A stretch of DNA of 64,000 nt, taken from contig CM049318.1 of NCBI GenBank assembly GCA_026874595.1, positions 46,978,456 through 47,042,455 on the forward strand, written 5' to 3'. This stretch comes from Sipunculus nudus (taxonomy: Eukaryota; Annelida; Sipuncula; Golfingiida; Sipunculidae). Shown here in pieces: positions 11,061 to 20,379 of the stretch. The notes under the pieces are model-generated. The model was not told the origin of the DNA and did not search any database. It saw only the letters and a list, made by a program, of their open reading frames with translations. The position numbers and the translations under genes were made by a program. Numbering within the stretch: position 1 is the stretch's first letter; the number at the start of each line of letters is the position of its first letter.

Positions 11061-11500
11061 GGATGCACATCTTTGAAACTTCTGCAGAATGAGAAGACTG
11101 ATGATGGCCCAGATTCTCAGGACAAGACCTGCAACAGCATGTACAGTCACCATACCAGCATTGATGAAATCTACAAATGTTTATCACAATTGGTTAAGAA
11201 TGAAAAGGCCCTTGAGTTTCAAGATTCTCCCTGCAAGTACTATTCCCTAGAGGCTGATGAGGGAACTGACATATCAAACAAATCTATTCTGATAGTTTGT
11301 AAACGCTATGTAAACAACAGAGGGGATTTAACCACAGAGTTCCTATCTGTGAAAGAACTGCAAGCTACAAATTCTGAGACAATTTTTATTGCTCTAGAGC
11401 AAGTCATTTGTGAAGGTGGTTTAGACGAAACCAACATGGTTGGACTAGCTACAAATGGTGCAGCTGTCATGATGGGCATACACAGTGGTGTTGCAACAAG
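11061..11500 (+). CDS. Exon of a hAT-transposase-related gene (catalytic-region exon)
   Basis: The exon encodes about 146 residues after an acceptor at 11060. The frame runs on to a stop at 11516, but a donor AACAAG|GTATTG at 11500/11501 is the likelier end (phase 2). Motifs fit the hAT transposase fold of KIAA1586/ZMYM6/ZNF862-like proteins: SLEADEGTDISNKS near 11247-11283 (usual form DES/GTDIS, first catalytic Asp) and GLATNGAAVMMG near 11442-11477 (usual form GLGSDGA-VM-G). In the second motif the usual catalytic Asp is replaced by Asn (11454-11456), which argues against an active transposase. The C-terminal half is absent. An LTR retrotransposon lies 476 bp downstream, probably in the next intron. 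It could be a domesticated gene or a decaying transposon. Confidence 0.7.
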
Positions 11501-11971
11501 GTATTGCACTGATTAAAAAAATTTAAATGGCTTTTCTAACTTGCGAAAATAAGTTTTAGCTCAGCTGACACCTGAATTATAGAGTATCCTCCATAATACC
11601 TCACATTGGTATTTAGGTCAACATGGCCTAATCTGCAGAATATACCGGCTAAAATACAGTATTGATTCATGATTTACAAATTTATCATCAAGAACTATCA
11701 ATGTGAACTTGGGTAACTTGAACTTATTGCGTTCACAAGATACCCTGCAGACAACGACAGAAGATGGCACTGCAAACTGAACATCTCCCCTGGAGGGTGG
11801 GGGGAGACATAATGATCGCCACCTACTGATGGATATTGACCCTATGTTTTAATTGTCATTCACACAATTGTCCAACAGGAGGTCCTTTTTTAAATAAGTA
11901 TGATCTGATCTAATATATAAATTTGGGTGCTTTGTGGGACAGGGGTCTGACTTCTGGTGTAGCGCATTTAA
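11501..11971. other. Unassigned, probable intron or 3' flank of the hAT-related gene
   Basis: No further hAT-like coding sequence was found here. A TAGCTCAGCTGAC phrase near 11560 resembles the terminal hairpin half of family D/E repeats. Confidence 0.35.
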
Positions 11972-11976
11972 TCTAC
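11972..11976. repeat. 5-bp target-site duplication TCTAC (left)
   Basis: TCTAC immediately precedes the 5' LTR and is repeated at 16738-16742 immediately after the 3' LTR. A 5-bp duplication is typical of Ty3/Gypsy integration. Confidence 0.9.
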
Positions 11977-12138
11977 TGTGATATTGTCAGATGCTGCCAT
12001 CTGATGACTGATTGATGTACTAAACCACGCTATGTAACATGCATAACAGGCGTGATATTTTGCTTTGTATAAGTCTAGTTCCGGTATTAAAATGGCGGCA
12101 CAGCCTAGCATGTGTTCTGTTCATTGAACAACACCACA
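11977..12138 (+). repeat. 5' LTR (162 bp)
   Basis: Begins TGTGATATTG and ends CAACACCACA, the usual TG...CA boundaries. It is identical by eye to 16576-16737. Its length is short for the group. A TATA-like TGTATAAG near 12066 could serve transcription, but the U3/R/U5 limits cannot be set from sequence. Confidence 0.93.
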
Positions 12139-12156
12139 TTTTTGGCGACGAGTTCC
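12139..12156 (+). promoter_or_regulatory. Candidate primer-binding site
   Basis: TTTTTGGCGACGAG directly follows the 5' LTR. TGGCGACGAG is placed where a tRNA 3' end would prime minus-strand synthesis. The tRNA was not identified. Confidence 0.5.
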
Positions 12157-12160
12157 GAAA

Positions 12161-15100
12161 ATGTCCATGTCCGTACAGGTCCAGCCTGTACCCGCTTTTC
12201 ACGCATCTGGAGATGCAACGTCCGTCTGTCAGAGATGGCTTAAATGGACAAAATCCTTCGAAATATACACAACTGCGTCCGGCGTTACTGACGACAAACA
12301 GAAACGCGCCCTGCTTCTTCATTGTGCGGGTGAAGAGGTCCAGACCATATTTGAGACGCTCGCTGAAACAGGTAATACTTATGACTCAGCTTTACAGGCC
12401 CTTAATGAGCACTTCAAACCGCAGAAAAATATACCGTATTTGCGACACGTTTTTCGGCAAGAAAAGCAAAAGTCAGATGAAACGGTAGGTCAATTCGTCA
12501 CGAGGCTGAGACAGCTAGCTTCGTCCTGCGAATTTGGAGCTAATACTGATGACTTCATCCGAGACCAAGTCATTGACAAATGCAAATCTCGAGCTTTACG
12601 TGTAAAATTATTAGCCGAAAAAGATCTGAAGTTACAGAAACTGCTCGACCTTGCCCAAGCCAAGGAAGCTTCAGAGCTCCAGGCGGCCCAAATTGACAGG
12701 CAAGATTTCACATCATCAGCGGATGTAAATACCGTTTGTCGTAGACCGTCACCACCTCGCTGGAAACCCACCCCCGGCCAACGGTCAACAAATAGATGGA
12801 AACCTCCCAGTAAACCACGTGATCAAAAAGTGCCAGTGAAATGCTCACGCTGTGGACTGTCTGGCCACACAGGTCAAGAATGTCAATGCACAAGAGGCAA
12901 GACTTGTAGTAAGTGCGGAAAGGTAGGACATTTCGCTGTTATGTGTAAGACCCGAACCTCAGGCACAGTGCCTTGCTCACGCAAGTCAAGATCAAATGTA
13001 CATTTTGTGACTGAATCTGACAATGACCCTGCATATGATTATGAGTGCCTTGAGCATGATAATCATGAAAACCCCGAGGAAGTGTTTGCCATGAACTCAA
13101 GTAATTGTAAAATGACTCTTAATATTAAAGGGCAACCAGTCACAATGCTTATCGACTCGGGAGCAAGTTGCAACATAATTAATACTTCAGTTGCTAAACA
13201 GCTGTACTCCCGTGGAGTGAAACCAGTACCATGCAGCAAAAAGGTACATCCATATGGTTCGCCACCACTGACAGTTACCAGTCTGGTGTCCACTGATGTA
13301 AGCATTCCTAATATGACAGACAGGTCAGTAAAAGCTACATTTCTCTTAATACCTGGTGATGCCACACCCCTACTGGGAAAAGACACTGCCGAATCCCTTG
13401 GTATATTAAAAATCGGCATCAACAGCATCACTCAATCTGCTATTGCTGATAACATCCTAGACAAGCACCCTGAGTTATGTACAGGCATCGGATGTCTCAA
13501 AGGAGTTAAAGTCAAACTTCACATTGACCAGTCAGTCTCACCAGTCGCTCATAAACATAATCGCATACCATTTCACCTACGTCGTAAGGTCGATGCCGAG
13601 TTAGCCAAACTCGAAGCTGAAGACATCATAGAGAGAGTCACTGGTCCAACTGAATGGGTATCTGGTTGTGTTACCACTCCGAAACCAAAATCGCCTGATG
13701 AAATCAGAATATGTGTGGACATGAGAGCTCCAAACAAAGCGATATTGAGAACACGTCATGTTACACCCACAATTGATGACATTATTACAGATTTAAATGG
13801 AGCCAGTGTTTTCAGCAAAATCGACCTCAGAGCTGGTTATCATCAAATTGTGTTAGATGAGGATAGTAGATACATCACCACCTTTTCCACTCACTCTGGA
13901 CTGTGGAGGTACAAAAGATTAAGCTTTGGAATTAACGCTTCGGCTGAGATATTTCAGCATACTATCCAGTCACTACTTCATGACATTGATGGAGTCAGAA
14001 ATATCAGTGATGACATCATAGTCTACGGTGCAGATCAGACAAGTCATGATGCTGCACTAAATAAAGTCCTGTTAAGACTCCATGAGAGTGGACTGACAAT
14101 AAACAAGCCCAAATGTCAATTTGGTGTCCCGAAAATTGAATTCTTTGGCTACGTTTTCTCAAAGGAAGGCATATCGCCAGACCCTCAGAAAGTCAATGCT
14201 CTGAATCAAACAGCTAGACCACAGAATGCCACAGAGGTCAGGTCATTTCTCGGAATGGCTAATTATAGTGCACGCTTTATACCTGGGTTTGCATCTATGG
14301 CTGAACCACTCAGGAAACTCACTCGAGAGAAAGTTCCATGGAATTGGGGACTAGATCAGGAGCAAGCATTCAACAACATTAGAACTGCTCTGTCAAGCAG
14401 CACAACAATGGCATATTTCAACCCTGAATCAGAGACAGAGGTCTATGTTGATGCCAGTCCAGTTGGTATAGCAGCCATATTGAGTCAAAATGGACGACCA
14501 ATCGCATACGGAAGCAGAACTCTGAGCGATGTCGAACGACGATATTCGCAAATTGAGCGTGAAGCCCTTGCAATCGTATGGTCATGTGAACATTTTGATA
14601 TATACCTACGAGGCTCAGAATTTAAAATGTGGACTGATCATAAGCCACTGGTGTCCATCTGGAACAAACACAAACCACCACTCCGAATTGCCCGTTGGGG
14701 TCTTCGATTACTGCCGTACAAACTGAAGATCCTGTATCGACCAGGTCATGACAACCCTGCAGACTACATGTCCCGCCATCCATGTTCCAGTACAGTATGC
14801 ACTAGCCATAAACAAAGGATCGCAGAAGAATATGTAAATTTTATTGCGGAAACTTCTGTTCCGCTCGCAATCACCATTGCAGACGTTATGAGTGCAACAA
14901 CACAGGATATGACACTACAAACTGTGAAAAGCCTAATAGCTTCAAATCAGTGGCATAATATTGACCAAATATGTGATACCAACTCTGATGTTGATCGTGA
15001 TGCGCTCAGAAGTTTTCGTAATGTTAAAGATGAGATCACCATCACCACTGAAGGTCTTGTGTTACGTGATACTAGAATAGTCATGCCAGCATCGTTACAG

Positions 15101-16282
15101 CAGATAACTGTCAATCTCGCACATGAAGGCCATCAAGGCATCAACAAAACCAAGGCATTAGCACGTAGTAAAGTGTGGTTCCCAGGCATGGACGCTATGG
15201 TAGAAAACACAGTACGCGGATGTTTAGCCTGTCAGATTACAACACCACATGGCACCACAGAACCTTTCAAGATGTCAGAAATGCCTGCCGGCCCATGGCT
15301 TAATTTATCAATGGATTTCTGCGGCCCTCTACCTACTGGTGAGTACCTGCTTGTGGTAACTGATGAGTACTCTCGGTATCCGGTGATTGAAATCACACGC
15401 AGTACATCAGCAGATGCTGTGATTCCAATAGTAGACAAAATATTTGCTACATTTAGTTACCCAGAAGTAGTAAAGACAGACAATGGCCCACCCTTTCAGA
15501 GTACTCAGTGGAAACAGTATTTTCAATCAATTGGTGTTAAACACAGACGTATCACACCATTATGGCCTAGAGCCAACTCACAAGCAGAAAACTTCAACCG
15601 TCCTCTCATGAAATCAATTAAAGCAGCGAAGGCAGCACATCAGTCATGGAAACAAAACATGTACAACTTTCTTCGAGCATATCGTTCGACTCCCCACTCA
15701 TCGACAGGGATTTCTCCATACATGCTTCTTTTTGGTAGAGATCCAAGGACCAAACTACCACAAGTGGATACACAGGTGTCAGCAAGTGATATGGACAGTA
15801 TTGCACGAAAGAATGATGAAAACGCCAAACAAAGAATGAAAGAATATGCTGACAAGAAACTTAGCACCAAACATTCCACAATACAGGTCGGTGATCAAGT
15901 ACTAGTTCGCCAGGCCAAGACCAACAAGCTATCAACTCCTTATCGCCCAAAGCCAATGATCGTCACACTCAGAAAAGGGAACATGATTACAGCTAAGGAT
16001 GATGAAGGAACAATCACCCGTAACATATCATTTTTCAAATCTATCCCTGGTGTTCAATCAGATGGGTATGAGACAGATGAGAATGCCCCAGTAACACCTT
16101 CAGAGCTTCTGTCTAATTGTACACCTTTTCCAAACAATGAACTGTCACCACAAGTCCCTAGCACCAGCGGACAAGTACACAGCAGACAAGATCATACAAT
16201 GAACACAGATGAGACAAGAAATGTAAGAACAACACGTACTAGAAGAGAGCCAGCGTACCTTAAGGACTATGTTCGTTATTAA
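12161..16282 (+). CDS. Gag-Pol polyprotein of a Ty3/Gypsy (Mag-like) retrotransposon
   Basis: One 1,373-residue frame encodes all functions needed for retrotransposition in cytoplasmic particles and nuclear integration. The N-terminal Gag part ends in two CX2CX4HX4C zinc knuckles (C228/C231/H236/C241 and C249/C252/H257/C262). The aspartic protease has DSG at 332-334. Reverse transcriptase has D555 (KIDLRAGYHQI) and the SDD motif at 616-618. RNase H carries D764, E801 and D826. Integrase has an H988/H991/C1021/C1024 zinc-binding motif and a D1052, D1107, E1143 triad with 35 residues between the last two. A basic tail ends in AYLKDYVRY. Gag and Pol are fused with no frameshift or stop. The ATG at 12161 is 22 nt past the LTR; a second Met follows two codons later. 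All catalytic residues are present, so activity is plausible but untested. Confidence 0.95.
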   Translation: MSMSVQVQPVPAFHASGDATSVCQRWLKWTKSFEIYTTASGVTDDKQKRALLLHCAGEEVQTIFETLAETGNTYDSALQALNEHFKPQKNIPYLRHVFRQEKQKSDETVGQFVTRLRQLASSCEFGANTDDFIRDQVIDKCKSRALRVKLLAEKDLKLQKLLDLAQAKEASELQAAQIDRQDFTSSADVNTVCRRPSPPRWKPTPGQRSTNRWKPPSKPRDQKVPVKCSRCGLSGHTGQECQCTRGKTCSKCGKVGHFAVMCKTRTSGTVPCSRKSRSNVHFVTESDNDPAYDYECLEHDNHENPEEVFAMNSSNCKMTLNIKGQPVTMLIDSGASCNIINTSVAKQLYSRGVKPVPCSKKVHPYGSPPLTVTSLVSTDVSIPNMTDRSVKATFLLIPGDATPLLGKDTAESLGILKIGINSITQSAIADNILDKHPELCTGIGCLKGVKVKLHIDQSVSPVAHKHNRIPFHLRRKVDAELAKLEAEDIIERVTGPTEWVSGCVTTPKPKSPDEIRICVDMRAPNKAILRTRHVTPTIDDIITDLNGASVFSKIDLRAGYHQIVLDEDSRYITTFSTHSGLWRYKRLSFGINASAEIFQHTIQSLLHDIDGVRNISDDIIVYGADQTSHDAALNKVLLRLHESGLTINKPKCQFGVPKIEFFGYVFSKEGISPDPQKVNALNQTARPQNATEVRSFLGMANYSARFIPGFASMAEPLRKLTREKVPWNWGLDQEQAFNNIRTALSSSTTMAYFNPESETEVYVDASPVGIAAILSQNGRPIAYGSRTLSDVERRYSQIEREALAIVWSCEHFDIYLRGSEFKMWTDHKPLVSIWNKHKPPLRIARWGLRLLPYKLKILYRPGHDNPADYMSRHPCSSTVCTSHKQRIAEEYVNFIAETSVPLAITIADVMSATTQDMTLQTVKSLIASNQWHNIDQICDTNSDVDRDALRSFRNVKDEITITTEGLVLRDTRIVMPASLQQITVNLAHEGHQGINKTKALARSKVWFPGMDAMVENTVRGCLACQITTPHGTTEPFKMSEMPAGPWLNLSMDFCGPLPTGEYLLVVTDEYSRYPVIEITRSTSADAVIPIVDKIFATFSYPEVVKTDNGPPFQSTQWKQYFQSIGVKHRRITPLWPRANSQAENFNRPLMKSIKAAKAAHQSWKQNMYNFLRAYRSTPHSSTGISPYMLLFGRDPRTKLPQVDTQVSASDMDSIARKNDENAKQRMKEYADKKLSTKHSTIQVGDQVLVRQAKTNKLSTPYRPKPMIVTLRKGNMITAKDDEGTITRNISFFKSIPGVQSDGYETDENAPVTPSELLSNCTPFPNNELSPQVPSTSGQVHSRQDHTMNTDETRNVRTTRTRREPAYLKDYVRY

Positions 16283-16561
16283 TATTTATTAGTTAGCTAT
16301 AGTGGATACTACATGAGGCAGAATAATCCTCATTTCCACTATCTTCAACTGTTTCGGAAGTCTACCCGAATACAGTACGCTGTTTAGTTAGATTTATATA
16401 TTTTCCTGATGTAATCTGATGCAAGGAAGTGCATATTTCGTTTTATACTGAAAACAGATCTTTAATTTTACTTACCTGGATATTTTGATCTCAGAAACTT
16501 TGTGCCTAACACATAAAACAATACACAGACAATATTCTTTTGTAAAATATTGTATTCTTTT
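16283..16561 (+). other. Retrotransposon 3' untranslated segment
   Basis: Non-coding, A+T-rich sequence between the polyprotein stop and the polypurine tract. No env-like frame is present on the sense strand. Confidence 0.7.
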
Positions 16562-16572
16562 AAAAAGAAGGG
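16562..16572 (+). promoter_or_regulatory. Polypurine tract
   Basis: AAAAAGAAGGG lies three bases before the 3' LTR, the expected place for the plus-strand primer. Confidence 0.8.
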
Positions 16573-16575
16573 TAA

Positions 16576-16737
16576 TGTGATATTGTCAGATGCTGCCATC
16601 TGATGACTGATTGATGTACTAAACCACGCTATGTAACATGCATAACAGGCGTGATATTTTGCTTTGTATAAGTCTAGTTCCGGTATTAAAATGGCGGCAC
16701 AGCCTAGCATGTGTTCTGTTCATTGAACAACACCACA
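16576..16737 (+). repeat. 3' LTR (162 bp)
   Basis: Same length and, by eye, same sequence as 11977-12138, beginning TGTGATATTG and ending CAACACCACA. It is followed by the TCTAC target duplication. Confidence 0.93.
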
Positions 16738-16742
16738 TCTAC
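16738..16742. repeat. 5-bp target-site duplication TCTAC (right)
   Basis: Exact repeat of 11972-11976 abutting the 3' LTR. Confidence 0.9.
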
Positions 16743-16799
16743 TTCATGCAGCAGGAGTCTGACCTCCAAGGTTGCGTTTTTTACCTGCATAACAAAACG

Positions 16800-16925
16800 C
16801 TACCACAAACATAGAGGCCATCATAGTGGCAAAGCTTTATGCTGCTATTCCTACAAACATAGAGGCGATCATAGTGGCCAAACCTTATGCTGCTATTACC
16901 ACAAACACAGAGGCAATCATACGAT
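16800..16925 (+). repeat. Detached units of the 48-bp minisatellite
   Basis: About two and a half diverged units containing CATAGAGGCCATCATAGTGG and AAACCTTATGCTGCTATT. They are separated from the main array by about 690 bp of other sequence. They share the 48-base period and the ACAAACATAGAGGC phrase. Confidence 0.8.
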
Positions 16926-17436
16926 CCCGAGGCAGTGGAAATCTTCCACTTCTAAAGAAGCAACTGATTTTCACGCTGCCTGCTTTGACTGTTTATGATA
17001 CATTTAGACACCAGATGGCGGTTCATTGTCCGCTGAAAAAAACGTATGATGTGACAAGCAGCCAAGCAGATGCCAATAAACAAACACTCGACAGGCATCC
17101 TGGCTCTGCCCATAGCAGTGCTTCAAGAGCCGCTTGATGACAGTTTATGGTCGAATTTTAATTGCTCCCTCTGCATTCTCGCATCATCGACCAAATCGAT
17201 TATGACATTATGACTGTGTTAGCATAGCCATGTATCTGTGGTCTGCAGAACTGAAACCAGCCAGCAAGGTGTGCATGCAGCCGTTGTTGTTACGTTTTGT
17301 TTGAATTACAGCTCTGTGGCGGGGTATCCTATGTGCCCAAGGCCCTAAGCAAACTACGTCTGGGGCCATTCTTTCTGAGCCTGTGGCCAGTTCAGATGGT
17401 AACCAGGGGGATGAGCTGTCACTCAAAACAAAATGA
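16926..17436. other. Unassigned spacer within the minisatellite region
   Basis: Single-copy within this window as far as I can see. Short frames run through it, with no recognisable motif. Confidence 0.4.
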
Positions 17437-17612
17437 ACAACATTGGCTCCATATATTCCTCACTTGGCTGTGTCTTCCAGCACAAGGTCTCATCTGATTG
17501 GACAAAAATACAGTGCTCCCCTCTGGTGTAGCAATTCAGGATACGAGGTCATAACAAACAGCGCTTACGATATAGGTAGTAGGCCTAACGGTAAAGAGCT
17601 GTGTAAAGAGCG
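17437..17612 (+). repeat. Left inverted repeat flanking the 48-bp array
   Basis: Matches the reverse complement of 19892-20079. Shared phrases include CTCATCTGATTGGAC, AATACAGTGCTCCCCTCTGG, GATATAGGTAGT and GTGTAAAGAGCGC. It runs straight into the array. The two arms differ at scattered positions and by a roughly 12-nt indel. Confidence 0.8.
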
Positions 17613-19179
17613 CAAGGCAATCATAGTGGCCAAGCTTTATGCTGTTACTACCAAAAACATAGAGGCGTTCTTAGTGGCCAAGCTTTATGCTTCGACTACC
17701 ACAAATGTAGAGGCAATCATAGTGGCCAAGCTTTATGCTTTTATTACCACAAATATAGAGGCAATCATAGAGGCAAAGCTTCATGCTGCTATGAACAAAA
17801 ACATAGAGGCAATCACAGTGGCCAAGCTTTATACTGCGACTACCAAAAACATGGAGGCAAGCATAGTGGCCAAGCTTTATGCTGCTACTACCACAAACAT
17901 AGAGGCAATCATAGTGGCCAAGCTTTATGCTGTTACTACCACAAACATAGAGGCAATCATAGTGGCCAAGCTTTATGCTGTTACTACCACAAACATAGAG
18001 GCAATCATAGTGGCCAAGCTTTGTGCTGTTACTACCACAAACATAGAGGCAATCATAGTGGCCAAGCTTTATGCTGTTACTACCAAAAACATAGAGGCGT
18101 TCTTAGTGGCCAAGCTTTATGCTTCGACTACCACAAATGTAGAGGCAATCATAGTGGCCAAGCTTTATGCTTTTATTACCACAAATATAGAGGCAATCAT
18201 AGAGGCAAAGCTTCATGCTGCTATGAACAAAAACATAGAGGCAATCACAGTGGCCAAGCTTTATACTGCGACTACCACAAACATGGAGGCAAGCATAGTG
18301 GCCAAGCTTTATGCTGCTACTACCACAAACATAGAGGCAATCATAGTGGCCAAGCTTTATGCTGTTACTACCACAAACATAGAGGCAATCATAGTGGCCA
18401 AGCTTTATGCTGTTACTACCACAAACATAGAGGCAATCATAGTGGCCAAGCTTTGTGCTGTTACTACCACAAACATAGAGGCAATCATAGTGGCCAAGCT
18501 TTATGCTGTTACTACCACAAACATAGAGGCAATCATAGTGGCCAAGCTTTATGCTGTTACTACCACAAACATAGAGGCAATCATAGTGGCCAAGCTTTAT
18601 GCTGTTACTACCACAAACATAGAGGCAATCATAGTGGCCAAGCTTTATGCTGTTACTACCACAAACATAGAGGCAATCATAGTGGCCAAGCTTTGTGCTG
18701 TTACTACCACAAACATAGAGGCAATCATAGTGGCCAAGCTTTATGCTGTTACTACCACAAACATAGAGGCAATCATAGTTGCCAAGCTTTGTGCTGTTAC
18801 TACCACAAACAGAGAGGCAATCATAGTGGCCAAGCTTTATGCTGTTACTACCACAAACATAGAGGCAATCATAGTGGCCAAGCTTTATGCTGTTACTACC
18901 ACAAACATAGAGGCAATCATAGTGGCCAAGCTTTATGCTGTTACTACCACAAACATAGAGGCAATCATAGTGGCCAAGCTTTATGCTGTTACTACCACAA
19001 ACATAGAGGCAATCATAGTGGCCAAGCTTTATGCTGTTACTACCATTAACATAGAGGCAATCATAGTGGCCAAGCTTTATGCTGTTACTACCACAAACAT
19101 AGTGGCCAAGCTTTATGCTGCAACTACCACAAATATAGAGGCAATAAAGTGGCCAAGCTTTATGCTGTTACTACCATAA
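17613..19179 (+). repeat. 48-bp minisatellite array, about 32 units
   Basis: The consensus unit starts ACATAGAGGCAATCATAGTG and continues GCCAAGCTTTATGCTGTTAC plus TACCACAA, with a HindIII site in nearly every unit. The period is divisible by three and two forward frames lack stops, giving frames of 578 codons (17443-19179) and 342 codons (18021-19049). Their translations are 16-residue repeats. Units 17641-18072 and 18073-18504 form a nine-unit (432-bp) block duplicated with a single mismatch seen. The 3' portion is more homogeneous. I treat the array as non-coding because both frames are equally open and no start or splice context is evident. Confidence 0.93.
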
Positions 19180-19891
19180 ACCATATGAGAAATTTAAAGA
19201 TAACCCAACAACAGTTGAAAATTTTGTTCATGTGCACATTTGCCAGAAATAAGACGCACTTAGCACCTGTAATCACAAACTTTCAATATGTTTGTGCGAA
19301 ATTTGCATAAAATTGTATTACCAAACATTTTCTTGTGATACAATAATTATAAAGTATTACACATATAGTCACTCAGTTGTTCCTAATCCCTATGATCAAT
19401 GTACAGTCTAACCTCTTTCATTCGCTCCTTGTTCATCTGGCAACCTCACCTACCGCCAACGAATGACAAAGTCCCTACTTCCTTACAATTTATTTACCTC
19501 ATTCATTTGCAAGCCTCACTATCCGCCATCGGCCAGGTGCTTTTTTACCCAAATGTGCCACATTCCATTGATCATACGCAAACTTCCTGATTCCAGCTCA
19601 TCAAGCCAAGACGTCACTGCTTGGACTCAGCTGACCTGTGTTTACAACATGTCACGCCTCACTGCTTATGGATCAAGTCCCTGGTGCCACTGATTAATAG
19701 ATGACTTAAAACCCTTGAGTTGTTTGGGGACAGATGTCATCAGCTGTTTGACCAATGTTGATTTCACACCTACAGTTGTTTGGATAAGTTTCATTTAATG
19801 AGACAAAAGAGAGGAGCAGTTTGGAGCAATAAACAGGGGTACCAAGTCAAGCGGCGTATGTATATTGTGTACAGACAACAGCAAACCTAAT
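19180..19891. other. Unassigned sequence between array and right inverted repeat
   Basis: A loose duplication near 19410-19530 (phrases like CATTCGCTCC...CCTCACCTACCGCC and TCATTTGCAAGCCTCACTATCCGCC) is the only structure seen. Confidence 0.4.
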
Positions 19892-20079
19892 GCGCTCTTT
19901 ACACAGCGCATTACCTATAGGCCAACTACCTATATCATAAGCACTGTTGATTATGACCTTGTATCCTGAATCTCTACACCAGAGGGGAGCACTGTATTTT
20001 GGTCCAATCAGATGAGACCCTGTGCTGGAAGCAAAACGGTTTACCAGCCAAGCGAGGAATACACAAAGCCAATATTGTC
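19892..20079 (-). repeat. Right inverted repeat flanking the 48-bp array
   Basis: Inverted partner of 17437-17612. Inner end GCGCTCTTTACACAGCGC; outer end near AATATTGT. A minus-strand frame at 19847-20113 crosses it without a recognisable product. Confidence 0.8.
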
Positions 20080-20379
20080 TAGACACCAGAAAGAGCCAGG
20101 TCAGCTGCCACATTTGTGGTGATGTCTCAGCCTCACCTGGTTAAACTGAGTGAACTCTTGACTTGGCATGTTGAAACTTGGCATGTTGTCAAATCTGTTT
20201 TCAAACACTGAATGCCTTTTTCAATTGGCTACACTGCCTTTTTAAAGCTGCATTTACCCATTCTTTTCTTTTAAAACTGGCAGAACCCTACTTCTTGTAA
20301 AGTTTAAACCAATCAGCTTAACATTTTCATCATAAAACAGTGTATAAGCTAGAAGAGTCTAAAATTACATTATTCTTGT
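20080..20379. other. Unassigned sequence
   Basis: Contains one ACTGAGTGAACTCTTGAC phrase (about 20143) that belongs to the ~32-bp tandem repeat seen at 21014 and, inverted, at 37371 and 60079. Nothing else is seen. Confidence 0.4.

Larger units (their letters stand above)
11977..16737 (+). mobile_element. Complete Ty3/Gypsy LTR retrotransposon
   Basis: A 4,761-bp element consisting of a 162-bp LTR, a 22-nt leader, a single gag-pol frame, a ~290-bp tail with a polypurine tract, and an identical 162-bp LTR. Exact TCTAC duplications flank it. Domain order is Gag with two CCHC knuckles, protease, reverse transcriptase, RNase H and integrase, which is the Metaviridae order. The RT wording (NISDDIIVYG) and the C-terminal AYLKDYV tail resemble the Mag/K02A2.6-like lineage; this is a judgement from memory. 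No env-like frame or chromodomain was seen. LTRs show no differences by eye and the coding frame is unbroken, so the insertion looks recent. It lies between hAT-related exons and a 48-bp minisatellite. Confidence 0.95.

Noticed and set aside
12490-15879. Minus-strand frames within the retrotransposon
   Set aside because: Shadows of the sense gag-pol frame with no motifs of their own.
17443-19179. A 578-codon repetitive protein gene
   Set aside because: A second forward frame is equally open, the unit is 48 bp with no frame preference evident, and no promoter, splice or terminal domain is seen. It is annotated as a minisatellite.
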